Assembly: GCA_905214715.1 (NCBI GenBank)
Contig: CAJMMT010000008.1
Span: 1-64,000 of the forward strand
Reading direction: 5' to 3'
DNA: 64,000 nt
Origin: an uncultured bacterium
Lineage (GTDB): Bacteria > Bacteroidota > Bacteroidia > Bacteroidales > Muribaculaceae
Numbering within the stretch: the stretch's first letter is position 1; each line of letters opens with the position of its first letter. The position numbers and the translations under genes were made by a program. Below are positions 17,676-26,457 of the stretch, one piece after another. Under the pieces are notes generated by a model, which saw nothing but the letters and a program-made list of their open reading frames with translations, was not told where the DNA came from and made no database searches.

Positions 17676-17870
17676 GAGAATGTTTGGATTTAACTTCCAT
17701 TCACCCGAAGAGGATTTTTTGAGATGTTTCCGCAAGTTGAGGAGGGCGCGGTGCGGGCACCGTAACCGACGAAATCTTGGCGGCAACAGCCAAAAAAGAC
17801 CTTCGGGGGGATGGAAAGAATTTCCAAGTAATCTCTCAATTATAAATTCGTGTTAAATTCAAACATTCTC
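17675..17870 (+). mobile_element. Structured MITE-like element, copy C (196 bp)
   Basis: It is nearly identical to copy B (ends GAGAATGTTTG and CAAACATTCTC, inner hairpin CGGTGC-GG-GCACCG), with TA at 17673-17674 and 17871-17872. The few differences from B fall in the outer helix (TTTCCGC versus TTTTCGC, and GGCGGCAAC versus GGCGGAAAC). Confidence 0.85.
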
Positions 17871-17921
17871 TAAAAGTGTGCTTGGACGGCAGGCGTGGGC
17901 TTGCATTATTTGGATTAGTGT

Positions 17922-18839
17922 ATGAGAATCATAGGATTGAAAACAATGTTGCTGGCAGGTGTCATGGGTTTATGTTCCGCGTTTGGGGCAGAAGCTCAGG
18001 AACTCAAGTGTACCGTAGAGGTCAATGCACAGCAGATAGAGGGTGGGAGCAAGTCGGTTTTCGAGACTTTGAAATCAACGCTCTCCGAATATCTCAACGA
18101 GACAAAATTCACCAATGCCACATATTCGCCTGTAGAGCGGATAGAATGTCGTTTTTTCCTTACTGTCAAGGAGTATAAAGACGATAAGATAAAGGGTGAG
18201 ATACAGGTGCAACTTTCGCGTCCCGTTTACAATTCCACGTATACAACGACCTTGTTCAATTTCAGGGATACCAGGGTTGAATTTGAATATAGGGAGGGGG
18301 ACCCTCTTGTGTTCAACGAGAACAACGAAGACACGAACCTTAGGGCTTTGGCCGATTTCTATGCTTATCTTTTTCTGGCGATTGATTCCGATAGTTTCTC
18401 GCCGCTTGGCGGACAGCCTTATTGGGAAAGGGCGCAGTCTGTGCTTCAGCAGGCGCAGTCGTTTGGTGAAATAGGATGGCGGCCGTTTGAAGACCCTAAA
18501 AACCGCAGTGGAGTGCTGAACTCGTTTACAGACTCCAATATGTCCGGTATACGAAATATGCTCTATGAGTATCACAGACGGGGACTTGACGAAATGGTTA
18601 CAAGCCCGGATAAGGGAAGGGAGGCCATAACAAAGTCTATCCAGGTGATAGGCGATGTATATAAAGTGGCGCCAATGTCGGTCGCTTTGTCTTTGTTCAG
18701 GGATTCAAAACTCGACGAATTGGTAAATGTCTATTCCAAAGCTCCCCAGACCGAACGCGATGAAGTCTACAAACTGCTTGAACCGATATATCCTACCGAC
18801 CGCGACCGTCTTGAAAAGATACGCAAGCCGGAAGAGTAG
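17922..18839 (+). CDS. porD: PorD-like type IX secretion protein (DUF4835)
   Basis: The 305-residue protein has a signal peptide (MLLAGVMGLCSAFGAEAQ) and matches the DUF4835 family. Landmarks are ELKCTVEVNAQQIEG at the mature start, FTNATYSPVERIECRFFLTV, VQLSRPVYNSTYTTTLFNF, DSFSPLGGQPYWERAQSVL and a C-terminal LEPIYPTDRDRLEKIRKP. DUF4835 proteins include PorD, a periplasmic factor tied to the PorLM type IX secretion motor. Position between coaBC and recN is typical in Bacteroidetes. ATG 17922 is preferred over an overlapping frame because of the signal peptide. The gene is preceded by element C and followed by a fragment of the same repeat. Confidence 0.8.
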   Translation: MRIIGLKTMLLAGVMGLCSAFGAEAQELKCTVEVNAQQIEGGSKSVFETLKSTLSEYLNETKFTNATYSPVERIECRFFLTVKEYKDDKIKGEIQVQLSRPVYNSTYTTTLFNFRDTRVEFEYREGDPLVFNENNEDTNLRALADFYAYLFLAIDSDSFSPLGGQPYWERAQSVLQQAQSFGEIGWRPFEDPKNRSGVLNSFTDSNMSGIRNMLYEYHRRGLDEMVTSPDKGREAITKSIQVIGDVYKVAPMSVALSLFRDSKLDELVNVYSKAPQTERDEVYKLLEPIYPTDRDRLEKIRKPEE

Positions 18840-18850
18840 ACATATCTATG

Positions 18851-18903
18851 CCAATTCCCAAATTCTCTCTCAGTTATAAATTCGTGTTAAATTCAAATAC
18901 TCT
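18851..18903 (+). repeat. Solitary right end of the A/B/C-type element
   Basis: CTCTCAGTTATAAATTC then GTGTTAAATTCAAA-TACTCTC matches the right arm of copies A-C, but there is no core or left arm. It lies just before recN. Confidence 0.7.
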
Positions 18904-18906
18904 CAG

Positions 18907-20556
18907 ATGTTAGAAAGACTTACCATAAAGAATTATGCTCTGATAGACTCTTTGCAGATAGATTTCTCCGAGGGTCTTTCTATAATCACCGGCGAGACTG
19001 GCGCGGGAAAATCTGTGATGATGGGTGCTCTCTCTCTTCTAACCGGAGACAGGGCCGACACGAAAGTGCTGACGTCGCGTGGTGGCAAGGCGACGGTGGA
19101 GGCCAGTTTCGACCGGGTGGCGCCGGCCCTGAAGATGCTTTTTGAACACCTCGATCTGGACTGGAACGACGGTGAGGTGATTGTAAGGAGGGAGATAGCC
19201 TCCGGAGGTAGGTCAAGAGCCTTCGTGAACGATACTCCGGTTACGTTGCCGGTGCTCGGCCAGATAACACAGCAATTGATAGACGTTCATAGCCAGAACT
19301 CCAACAGGCTGCTCTCGACGCCGCAGTATCAGCTCGATATCATCGACTCTATGGCCGATAATCACGAACTGAAGAAGCGATACAAGGGAAATTTCCGGAA
19401 GTATGTGGAGTTGCGTTCGCGAATACGGAAGATTCGTGAAAACTGCGAGCGTTCGCGCGAAAACAACGAACTGTTGCGTTTTCAACTTGACCAGCTCGAC
19501 GCGCTGGCTCCTAAAAAAGGAGAATTGGCTGAGATAGAAAAAAGATTCGACCTGCTGAGCGATGCGGAAGAATTGAGGACGAATTTGTATCATGCCTATG
19601 GGGAACTTGATGGTAGCGAGGATTCCGCATTGTCTCTCGTGGCAGATGCCCGTACGAGAACTGCGGCGTATCCGGAGATTTCAGAACGTCTGAATCAGGT
19701 TTACATAGAGTTGTCTGATATTGCCGGTACCCTTTCGGATTTGAGTGAAAGTGTAGACACCGATCCGCTGGAGCTTGAGAAACTGTCTACCCGTATGCAT
19801 GATCTTTATGAGGCTCAGAAGCGGTTCCGCGTTACGGAATGTGATGCGTTGGTCGAATTGCGCGAGCAGATCGCGTCGCAGTTGTCAGCTGGAAATGCCG
19901 ATCCGGGTGAGCTGAAGAAATTGGAGGAGGAGGCGCGTGCGCTCGCATCCACGCTTAGGGAAGAGGCTGACCGTCTCAGCGAGACCCGGCGTGAGGCGGC
20001 ACTCCGCTTCTCGTCGCGTCTTACGAAGGAAGCCCGGCCGTTGGGATTGAAAAACCTACAGTTCGAGGTCGGTGTCACCAAAGGGAAACTTACTCCCGAG
20101 GGGCAGGACATTGTCGAGTTCCTTTGCTCATTCAACAAAAATCAGCGACCTATGCCGATGTCGAAAGTCGCATCGGGCGGCGAGATGTCGCGTCTTACGC
20201 TTACGATCAAGGGATTGATGGCCGATAAACTGAAACTCCCTACGGTTATATTCGATGAGATAGATACCGGAGTTTCAGGTGAAATCGCCGACAAGATGGG
20301 TGAGATGATGGAGAACATAGCGCGCGATATGCAGGTTGTGGCCATTACCCATCTGCCGCAGGTGGCGGCCAAGGGGAACGCCCACTATATGGTTTACAAG
20401 ACGGATCTCAAAGACCGTACGGTCTCGAATGTGCGCCGTCTTGAAGGTGAAGAGAGAGTAAGGGAACTGGCAAGGATGCTTTCCGGCCGTAAGCTGAATG
20501 ACGCGGCCATTCAGAACGCGCGTGCATTGATGGGGATGGATACCGATACTCTTTGA
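18907..20556 (+). CDS. recN: DNA repair protein RecN
   Basis: RecN is an SMC-like ATPase that gathers broken DNA ends for recombination repair. Of its 549 residues, the Walker A motif GETGAGKS is at 29-36. Long coiled-coil segments fill the middle (about 150-370), the ABC signature is ASGGEMSRLTLTIKGL, and Walker B is VIFDEIDTGVSGEIA. HLPQVAAKGNAHY is the H-loop region. Length and order are normal for the family. It is followed after 51 bases by rlmB. Confidence 0.96.
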   Translation: MLERLTIKNYALIDSLQIDFSEGLSIITGETGAGKSVMMGALSLLTGDRADTKVLTSRGGKATVEASFDRVAPALKMLFEHLDLDWNDGEVIVRREIASGGRSRAFVNDTPVTLPVLGQITQQLIDVHSQNSNRLLSTPQYQLDIIDSMADNHELKKRYKGNFRKYVELRSRIRKIRENCERSRENNELLRFQLDQLDALAPKKGELAEIEKRFDLLSDAEELRTNLYHAYGELDGSEDSALSLVADARTRTAAYPEISERLNQVYIELSDIAGTLSDLSESVDTDPLELEKLSTRMHDLYEAQKRFRVTECDALVELREQIASQLSAGNADPGELKKLEEEARALASTLREEADRLSETRREAALRFSSRLTKEARPLGLKNLQFEVGVTKGKLTPEGQDIVEFLCSFNKNQRPMPMSKVASGGEMSRLTLTIKGLMADKLKLPTVIFDEIDTGVSGEIADKMGEMMENIARDMQVVAITHLPQVAAKGNAHYMVYKTDLKDRTVSNVRRLEGEERVRELARMLSGRKLNDAAIQNARALMGMDTDTL

Positions 20557-20607
20557 CTTGATATGGAGGGTTGGCGATAGATTCCGGATAGGGGACAGAT
20601 ATTTATT

Positions 20608-21348
20608 ATGGAAAAGAAAGATTATATATTCGGTATGAGGGCTGTGAACGAGGCTCTTGAATCCGGAAGACATATAGACAAGGTGCTGATGCGCCGTGAT
20701 CTAACCGGAGATCTGGCGCGCGATCTGATGGCGGAACTTAAGCGTCATGAGATTCCTGTTCAGAAGGTGCCTGTCGAGAAGCTTAACCGGATAACGCAGA
20801 AAAACCATCAGGGTGTTATCGCGCTTTTGGCGGCGGCTCCCTATCACAAGCTTGAAAATGTGCTTCCGGCGTTGTATGAAGAGGGAAAGACTCCTTTCAT
20901 ACTTGTCCTCGACGGTGTTACCGATACCAGAAATTTCGGAGCTATGGCGCGTACCGCCGATTGCGCCGGGGTCAATGCGATAGTTATCCCCGAGCGTGGC
21001 AGCGTTTCTGTTACTCCCGATGCCATGAAAACCTCGGCCGGGGCGTTGCTTTATGTTCCGGTTTGCCGTGTCCGTTCGTTGTCCGATACCATTCGTTTTC
21101 TGCACGAGAACGGACTGAAGGTTGTGGCGGCTACCGAAAAGGGTAAGGAAGATTTCACGCAGGTCGACATGACGGTGCCATTGGCTCTGGTGATGGGCGC
21201 GGAGGAGACCGGTATTTCCGATGAGGTACTCCGTCAGGCCGACGACCTCGCGGCGATTCCGCTGCAAGGGAAAATAGGCTCGTTGAACGTATCGGTAGCT
21301 GCCGGCATCCTCATGTACGAGGTGGTAAGACAGCGGCGGAATATTTGA
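20608..21348 (+). CDS. rlmB: 23S rRNA 2'-O-methyltransferase RlmB (TrmH family)
   Basis: The 246-residue SPOUT enzyme is predicted to methylate the ribose of G2251 in 23S rRNA. It has an N-terminal L30e-like RNA-binding domain (GMRAVNEALESGRHIDKVL) and a knotted SAM domain. The SAM domain contains DGVTDTRNFGAMARTADC, ALVMGAEETGISDEVL and IPLQGKIGSLNVSVAAGI, the three TrmH motifs. It ends the core operon; the restriction-modification pair begins only 20 bases later. Confidence 0.93.
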   Translation: MEKKDYIFGMRAVNEALESGRHIDKVLMRRDLTGDLARDLMAELKRHEIPVQKVPVEKLNRITQKNHQGVIALLAAAPYHKLENVLPALYEEGKTPFILVLDGVTDTRNFGAMARTADCAGVNAIVIPERGSVSVTPDAMKTSAGALLYVPVCRVRSLSDTIRFLHENGLKVVAATEKGKEDFTQVDMTVPLALVMGAEETGISDEVLRQADDLAAIPLQGKIGSLNVSVAAGILMYEVVRQRRNI

Positions 21349-21367
21349 TATCATAGAGACTATTGTT

Positions 21368-22639
21368 ATGGATGATTTTAGAGTAAACAGCCATATTTCC
21401 TTTGCTGATTTTTATTCCGAATATGACATACATAATAAGGTCAAAATTTTTGATAAGACGAGTGTAGAAAACTATTTGGCAGTATTGAGCCATTATCTTC
21501 ATAATAAAAATTATGGCTTGAATGAAGAGCAACGCATCGCATTGTTGAATGCATTGCTTGAATTCCTGTCATCCAAACAGGATGTGCCGAATGGAGAACT
21601 AAATACCGATGATGTAGAAAGATTTCTTAATGAACCGCAGCCATTAAGTCTCTTCTCTGAGTTTTTCAATGTCCCTTATCCCAATCCCTCGGATGCTAAA
21701 TTTACCTTTATAGACCTGTTCGCGGGTATCGGTGGCATTCGGTTGCCCTTCTCTGAATTAGGATACAAATGCGTTTTCTCTTCCGAATGGGATAAAAACG
21801 CTCAGAAATCATATCTTGCAAATTTCGGAGAAATGCCTTTCGGGGATATATGCAAGACATCTACAAAGGGGTATATACCTGAAAAATTCGATTTGTTATT
21901 AGCCGGTTTTCCTTGTCAGGCTTTCTCCATAATGGGGAAAATGAAAGGTTTCGAAGACACTCGTGGAACATTGTTTTTTGAAGTTGCTTCTATCCTTGAC
22001 AGTCATCGTCCGAAAGCTTTTTTACTTGAGAATGTAAAACAACTCACCACTCATGATGGTGGCAAGACATTTAAGACGATACTTTCAAGTTTGGAAGAGC
22101 TGGGATATGAATTTAAATGGAAGGTGCTGAATGCCTTGGATTTCGGATTGCCACAAAAGAGAGAAAGGGTTATAATCGTAGGATTCAGGGATAAAGGCTT
22201 GATTGATGAATTCAATTTCGATTTTGAAAAAAGACCATTTGATTTGGCCGATATTCTTGAGCGGGATGAGCAGGTAGACAGCTCATTGTACGCTTCCGAG
22301 AATATCCTGATGAAAAGGACTGAAAGGACAAAAGGGAAGAAAGTGTTTTTCCCATCTGTATGGCATGAGAATAAATCCGGGAATATTTCCATTTTGAATT
22401 ATGCGTGTGCGTTGAGAACAGGCGCTTCATATAATTATTTACTTATAAATGGAGTACGCAGACCATCTTCGAGGGAATTGTTGAGATTTCAGGGTTTCCC
22501 TGACAACTTCCAGATTGTAGTATCTCATAGTGAGATAAGAAAGCAGACAGGTAATAGTGTTGCCGTGCCTATGATCAGGAGAATCGCAGAACGAATGAAT
22601 GTAATTTTAGAAAAGTATTATGAAACATCCAAGACTTAG
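21368..22639 (+). CDS. DNA cytosine-5 methyltransferase of a type II R-M system
   Basis: This enzyme methylates cytosine C5 in a specific site to protect host DNA. The 423-residue protein has a non-catalytic N-terminal extension of about 110 residues, then motif I FIDLFAGIGGIRL (115-126). Motif IV is GFPCQAFSI with catalytic C183, motif VI is ENV (221-223), motif VIII is QKRERV (263-268) and motif X is GNSVAVPM near the end. The target recognition region (about 280-370) does not reveal its site. The gene is visibly AT-richer than its neighbours, which suggests recent acquisition. Its end overlaps the endonuclease start by 20 bases. Confidence 0.94.
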   Translation: MDDFRVNSHISFADFYSEYDIHNKVKIFDKTSVENYLAVLSHYLHNKNYGLNEEQRIALLNALLEFLSSKQDVPNGELNTDDVERFLNEPQPLSLFSEFFNVPYPNPSDAKFTFIDLFAGIGGIRLPFSELGYKCVFSSEWDKNAQKSYLANFGEMPFGDICKTSTKGYIPEKFDLLLAGFPCQAFSIMGKMKGFEDTRGTLFFEVASILDSHRPKAFLLENVKQLTTHDGGKTFKTILSSLEELGYEFKWKVLNALDFGLPQKRERVIIVGFRDKGLIDEFNFDFEKRPFDLADILERDEQVDSSLYASENILMKRTERTKGKKVFFPSVWHENKSGNISILNYACALRTGASYNYLLINGVRRPSSRELLRFQGFPDNFQIVVSHSEIRKQTGNSVAVPMIRRIAERMNVILEKYYETSKT

Positions 22640-23354
22640 AGACAGTGGCAGATTGAAGTCTCAGGAACTATATCCCTTGAATGATTTGTCAGATGACTTG
22701 ATAGTAAAGGTTGCCGGTTATATGGCATATTTACTTTATGTGGGAAGAAAGGATATAACCGGTTCTGACTGGGGTGATGCCTTTGCAGAAGCCATAAAAG
22801 GAGTTCATCTGGATTCTCCTGTAGGAATTGCGGATGTCGTTAAAGATAATATGGCGTGGTCCATGAAGACTGTAAAATCGGCTAATCCGTTTACAGTTCG
22901 TCGTGTCAGGCTTATCAGTGGTCGTTGTTCTCCTGATTATTCATATGGGATTACAGATCCTCACAAGGATATTCAGGAAACGGGAAGAGCGGTATTGGGA
23001 ATTTGGAACGAGCGTATAAATATTGCAAGAGATCAATATAATCCTGTAAGGACTTCTGTTTTGGTCAGGAGTGATGACTGCTTGTCTTTTTGCATGTTTG
23101 AAGAAGATACCAATCGGTTTGCCACATCAGATTATATCTGGGAAGTGAATCCGAACGGTAATCTCATAGGTAGGGATATTGAAAACGGAGAAGTTAAGTT
23201 TACATGGCAGCCTCACGGGTCTCAATTTACTATACATACTAAAGTTCCGACAACCGCAGTCCGGTTCCGAATCAGAAGACCGCCTGTAATCTCCCAAAAT
23301 ACTATATTGGCTACAATTGGATTCGATGCATCATGGGTAGAGATTGAACGTTAA
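22620..23354 (+). CDS. Probable type II restriction endonuclease
   Basis: This 244-residue protein is translationally coupled to the methyltransferase (20-base overlap), the usual place for the partner endonuclease. Residues 48-86 (GSDWGDAFAEAIKG, GIADVVKDNMAWSMKTVK) look like a PD-(D/E)xK core. D72 and K83 in SMK would be metal and catalytic residues, and E57 is a possible third (inference). I cannot place it in a named endonuclease family with confidence, and its recognition site is unknown. Base composition matches the methyltransferase and not the flanking core genes. Element D lies immediately downstream. Confidence 0.72.
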   Translation: MKHPRLRDSGRLKSQELYPLNDLSDDLIVKVAGYMAYLLYVGRKDITGSDWGDAFAEAIKGVHLDSPVGIADVVKDNMAWSMKTVKSANPFTVRRVRLISGRCSPDYSYGITDPHKDIQETGRAVLGIWNERINIARDQYNPVRTSVLVRSDDCLSFCMFEEDTNRFATSDYIWEVNPNGNLIGRDIENGEVKFTWQPHGSQFTIHTKVPTTAVRFRIRRPPVISQNTILATIGFDASWVEIER

Positions 23355-23382
23355 GTTATCGTAATCTTGGAGAATCATTATA

Positions 23383-23562
23383 AGTAGCTACGAAGAATAA
23401 ATGCACATATGAGAGGAGATTATTTTTGAGATGATTCCGCAAGTCGAAGAGGGCGCAATGCGGGCATTGCAACCGATGAGACCTTGCGGAAGCAGCCAAA
23501 AAGAAGCCCTCCCATATGTGAAATTATTAAAAACATATTAACATTTATTCTTCGTAGCTACT
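23383..23562 (+). mobile_element. Structured MITE-like element, copy D (180 bp)
   Basis: Perfect terminal inverted repeats of 21 bp start AGTAGCTACGAAGAATAAAT and are flanked by TA (23381-23382 and 23563-23564). The core repeats the A/B/C plan: TATTTTTGAGATG, outer helix TTCCGCAAG/CTTGCGGAA, inner hairpin GCAATGC-GG-GCATTGC (23455-23470), then CAGCCAAAAAG. The helices differ in sequence from A-C but remain fully paired. Confidence 0.88.
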
Positions 23563-23611
23563 TAATAATTTATGATTCAAACTTGTTATAGTAAATTGCG
23601 CTCATGACATA

Positions 23612-23643
23612 TTTGCTGAACCGCGAAATTAGATTAATTTTGT
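23612..23643 (+). promoter_or_regulatory. Promoter of nusB
   Basis: TTTG (23612-23615) and TAATTTTGT (23635-23643) are 19 bases apart. The promoter follows element D and restores independent expression of the core operon after the inserted R-M genes. The 371-base gap before nusB holds element D and this promoter. Confidence 0.85.
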
Positions 23644-23725
23644 GATAGATTTGCCTTCGGTAGCGGAGGGGGCATCTCCGGAGGGAGAGGCCCGGGACGG
23701 GGATTTTATAATTAACAGAAGATTC

Positions 23726-25135
23726 ATGATTAATCGCGTTCTTATTAGAATCAAGGTAGTGCAGATGCTCTACTCTTATCTGATTTCAGACAGTTCGTTT
23801 TCAATAGAGCAGCCGGCGGAAAGCCAGACCCGCGAGAAAAGATTCGCCTATCAGGCTTATCTCGACATGCTGGTGCTGATGGTGCGTATAGCCGGTAAGA
23901 TAAAGAAACGTGGCGGATACTCGCCTCTTGAGGAGACACGTTTCATACAGACCCTCGAAGCTGACGATAAGATTTCGGCGTTGCTTCACCGCAATGCGAT
24001 GTCAGATTTTCCCGTCGACACGATTGCCGAACGCCTTGCCGAAAAAATCAAGGAGTCGGCCATTTACCGCAATTATCTGAAAGAAGAGGAACAGAACAAC
24101 CGTATCTGGGCCGATATCTTCAAGCATTACATAATCGAAGAGCCTTCGCTGACCGAAGTCTTCTCGCGCCGCGAAAACTATACGTTGCACGGTATGGAGC
24201 GTGCGCGCCAGATGATGGAGAGCACTTTCACGAGATTCTATGTGTCGTCTGTAGATATAAACGCCGCAAAAAACGACCTGCGTAATTCGTTGGCTAAATC
24301 GCGTGAGCTTTATCTGCGTCTTCTCACTCTTCCTTGTGCGATAACGCGCCAGCGCGAGCTTGATATCGACGAGAACCGTCATAAGTATATCAGGACAGCG
24401 GAAGACGAGAACCCGAACCTTCGCTTTGTAGACAACAAGCTTGTGGCTCTGCTTAATTCAGACGACAGACTGCAGCAGTTGCGCGATTCCGATAACGGTC
24501 TTAACTGGCTCCCTGACGATACCCGCCTTATCAAATCGTTGCTGAAATCGATAATGCAGTCTGAAACTTACCGCGATTATATGGAACTCCCGGGGACTAC
24601 TACGCTCGTACAGGATGCGGAACTTTGGCGTGAACTGTATAAGAAGGTAATATTCAATAACGAAGACTTCCTTTCGGAACTTGAAGACAAATCGGTGTTC
24701 TGGAATGACGATATAGACATAATAGGTGAGTTCCTGCTGAAAACCCTGAAACGCTACGGCAACAGCGGCCGTGATGAGAACGGATTGGTAGTATCTCAAC
24801 TTATGCCTATGTATAAGGATGAGGAAGACAGTCGCTTCGGAGCGCGATTATTCGAGGCTGCGCTGCGCAATAGGGTCGAGTACCGTCATCTTATAAACGA
24901 TGCGGTGAAAGGAAAGGCTTGGGATGCCGACCGTCTTGCCCTTATGGATGTGGTTATCCTTACCACCGCTTTGGCCGAGATTCTCAATTTCCCCAATATA
25001 CCTCTTCAGGTTTCGGTAAACGAATATATCGACATGGCAAAATGCTATTCCACTCCAAAGAGTGGCAATTTCGTGAATGGTCTTCTCGGCTCCATAACGG
25101 CGAAACTGAAAGAAGAGGGAAAACTCAGAAAGTAA
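23726..25135 (+). CDS. nusB: NusB-family transcription antitermination factor with long N-terminal extension
   Basis: NusB with NusE (S10) binds boxA RNA during rRNA transcription. The recognisable NusB domain is C-terminal (about residues 350-469): RLFEAALRNRVEYRHLINDA, DRLALMDVVILTTALAEILN, VSVNEYIDMAKCYSTPKSG and FVNGLLGSI. The N-terminal 330 residues are helical and charged. They start MINRVLIRIKVVQMLYSYL, which resembles the first NusB helix, so the fold may be split or duplicated. Ordinary NusB has about 140 residues and Bacteroidetes forms are longer; 469 is at the long end. The frame runs upstream to 23642, but ATG 23726 fits the homologous start. Confidence 0.85.
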   Translation: MINRVLIRIKVVQMLYSYLISDSSFSIEQPAESQTREKRFAYQAYLDMLVLMVRIAGKIKKRGGYSPLEETRFIQTLEADDKISALLHRNAMSDFPVDTIAERLAEKIKESAIYRNYLKEEEQNNRIWADIFKHYIIEEPSLTEVFSRRENYTLHGMERARQMMESTFTRFYVSSVDINAAKNDLRNSLAKSRELYLRLLTLPCAITRQRELDIDENRHKYIRTAEDENPNLRFVDNKLVALLNSDDRLQQLRDSDNGLNWLPDDTRLIKSLLKSIMQSETYRDYMELPGTTTLVQDAELWRELYKKVIFNNEDFLSELEDKSVFWNDDIDIIGEFLLKTLKRYGNSGRDENGLVVSQLMPMYKDEEDSRFGARLFEAALRNRVEYRHLINDAVKGKAWDADRLALMDVVILTTALAEILNFPNIPLQVSVNEYIDMAKCYSTPKSGNFVNGLLGSITAKLKEEGKLRK

Positions 25136-25153
25136 TCATTAACTACTTGAAAT

Positions 25154-25474
25154 ATGTTGAATTCAATTATGCTTGACGCCGCACCCCAGGGTGGAGGCCT
25201 CAGCGGAATCCTGATGATAGTGGCCATGGTTGTGGTCTTCTATTTCTTCATGATTCGTCCGCAGTCTAAGAAACAGAAAGAGATACGCAAGGCACGCGAG
25301 GCCATGGCGAAAGGCGACCGCGTGGTTACCGCCGGCGGTATCCATGGGCGCATACATCAGCTTCAGGACAACGTCGTGATGATTGAAATCGCTCCCAACG
25401 TTACAATCAAGGTAGACAAAAACTCTGTTTACCCTGCCGGCCAGCAACCTGAAAACGCCAACGAACAGAAATAA
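25154..25474 (+). CDS. yajC: Preprotein translocase accessory subunit YajC
   Basis: YajC is a single-span membrane protein that associates with SecDF. The 106-residue product has one membrane segment (GGLSGILMIVAMVVVFYFFMI, minus one end), then the signature RPQSKKQKEIRKAREAM and RVVTAGGIHGRI. Nineteen bases separate it from nusB and six from the YbbR-like gene, so these form one operon. Confidence 0.95.
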   Translation: MLNSIMLDAAPQGGGLSGILMIVAMVVVFYFFMIRPQSKKQKEIRKAREAMAKGDRVVTAGGIHGRIHQLQDNVVMIEIAPNVTIKVDKNSVYPAGQQPENANEQK

Positions 25475-25480
25475 ATCGAG

Positions 25481-26449
25481 ATGAAGAAACCCCCGGAAAT
25501 AAAACTTGTATGGAAAGCCGTAAAAGGGTCCGAAAGGTTCCATAATTTCCTGGTGTTTCTGATTTTCGTGGTCATAGCCACGGTGTTCTGGTTCATGATG
25601 GCCATGAACGATTCGGTACAAAGGGATTTCAATGTCAGAATCCAGATAGAAAATGTGCCGGATACCGTTACTTTCATAACCGAGCCTCCGGCTACCATGC
25701 ATGTCGCCGTGCGAGACCAGGGCACAAGTCTTTTGCGTCAAGGTGTGATGCGCAAACCTACTCTTCATGTGAATTTCAACGATTATGCCGAGAAGGGTGT
25801 GTTTCGTTTCACTTCTTCCGATATGCGTGCGGCCTTGAGAGCCGTTTTCGGCAAGAGTGCGTCGATACTTTCGCTGTCGCTTGACTCCATGCGCCTTGAC
25901 TATTCCACAGGGCGTGGTAAGATAGTTCCGATTGTGATTTCGGCCGACATACAGGCGGCTCCCGGTAATGTGATTCTCGGCTCGCCGCATTGTCGTCCTG
26001 CGAGAGTCACGGTTTATGGACCTCAGCAGGTGCTTGATACCCTCCATAGGGTCTTTACCGAGAGACTTACGCGTCGTAACGTGAAGGGGCCGATGAAGAT
26101 AGGTACCGATATCCATCCTGTGGAAGGAGTGCGTATCATACCTGAAAAAGTAGAGGTTCTTGTCCAGGCGGAACCGCTTGTACGCAAGGAACAGCAGGTT
26201 GCTATCCGCCCGATTAATCTTCCTGCCGGAATCAATCTGGTTCTGTTCCCTTCCAAGGTCAACGTGGAGTTCTATGTACCCATGAGCCGTTTCGGTGAAG
26301 AGTCGCCCCATATTGATGCTTTGGTAGATTATTCTCAGTTGTCTCACTCACGCAACGGTAAACTCTATGTAACGCTCGGTCCCACTCCGTCAGGTATAGT
26401 GCGACCGTCGTTGTTGACCGACAGTGTGGAATATTCTGTGGTAAGATAA
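25481..26449 (+). CDS. YbbR-like domain membrane protein
   Basis: The 322-residue protein has one N-terminal membrane helix (FLVFLIFVVIATVFWFMM). A periplasmic part follows, made of YbbR-type beta domains; segments such as RDFNVRIQIENVPDTVTF and VTVYGPQQVLDTLHRVFTE recur in the family. YbbR proteins such as CdaR regulate the diadenylate cyclase CdaA in Firmicutes. No cyclase gene is next to it here, so that role should not be assumed. It lies between yajC and coaE, a standard Bacteroidetes arrangement. Confidence 0.85.
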   Translation: MKKPPEIKLVWKAVKGSERFHNFLVFLIFVVIATVFWFMMAMNDSVQRDFNVRIQIENVPDTVTFITEPPATMHVAVRDQGTSLLRQGVMRKPTLHVNFNDYAEKGVFRFTSSDMRAALRAVFGKSASILSLSLDSMRLDYSTGRGKIVPIVISADIQAAPGNVILGSPHCRPARVTVYGPQQVLDTLHRVFTERLTRRNVKGPMKIGTDIHPVEGVRIIPEKVEVLVQAEPLVRKEQQVAIRPINLPAGINLVLFPSKVNVEFYVPMSRFGEESPHIDALVDYSQLSHSRNGKLYVTLGPTPSGIVRPSLLTDSVEYSVVR

Positions 26450-26457
26450 TCTCCGTT

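Noticed and set aside
25163..26347. Minus-strand open frame (394 codons) opposite yajC and the YbbR-like gene
   Set aside because: It spans two well-supported genes on the other strand, and its composition is typical of an antisense frame.
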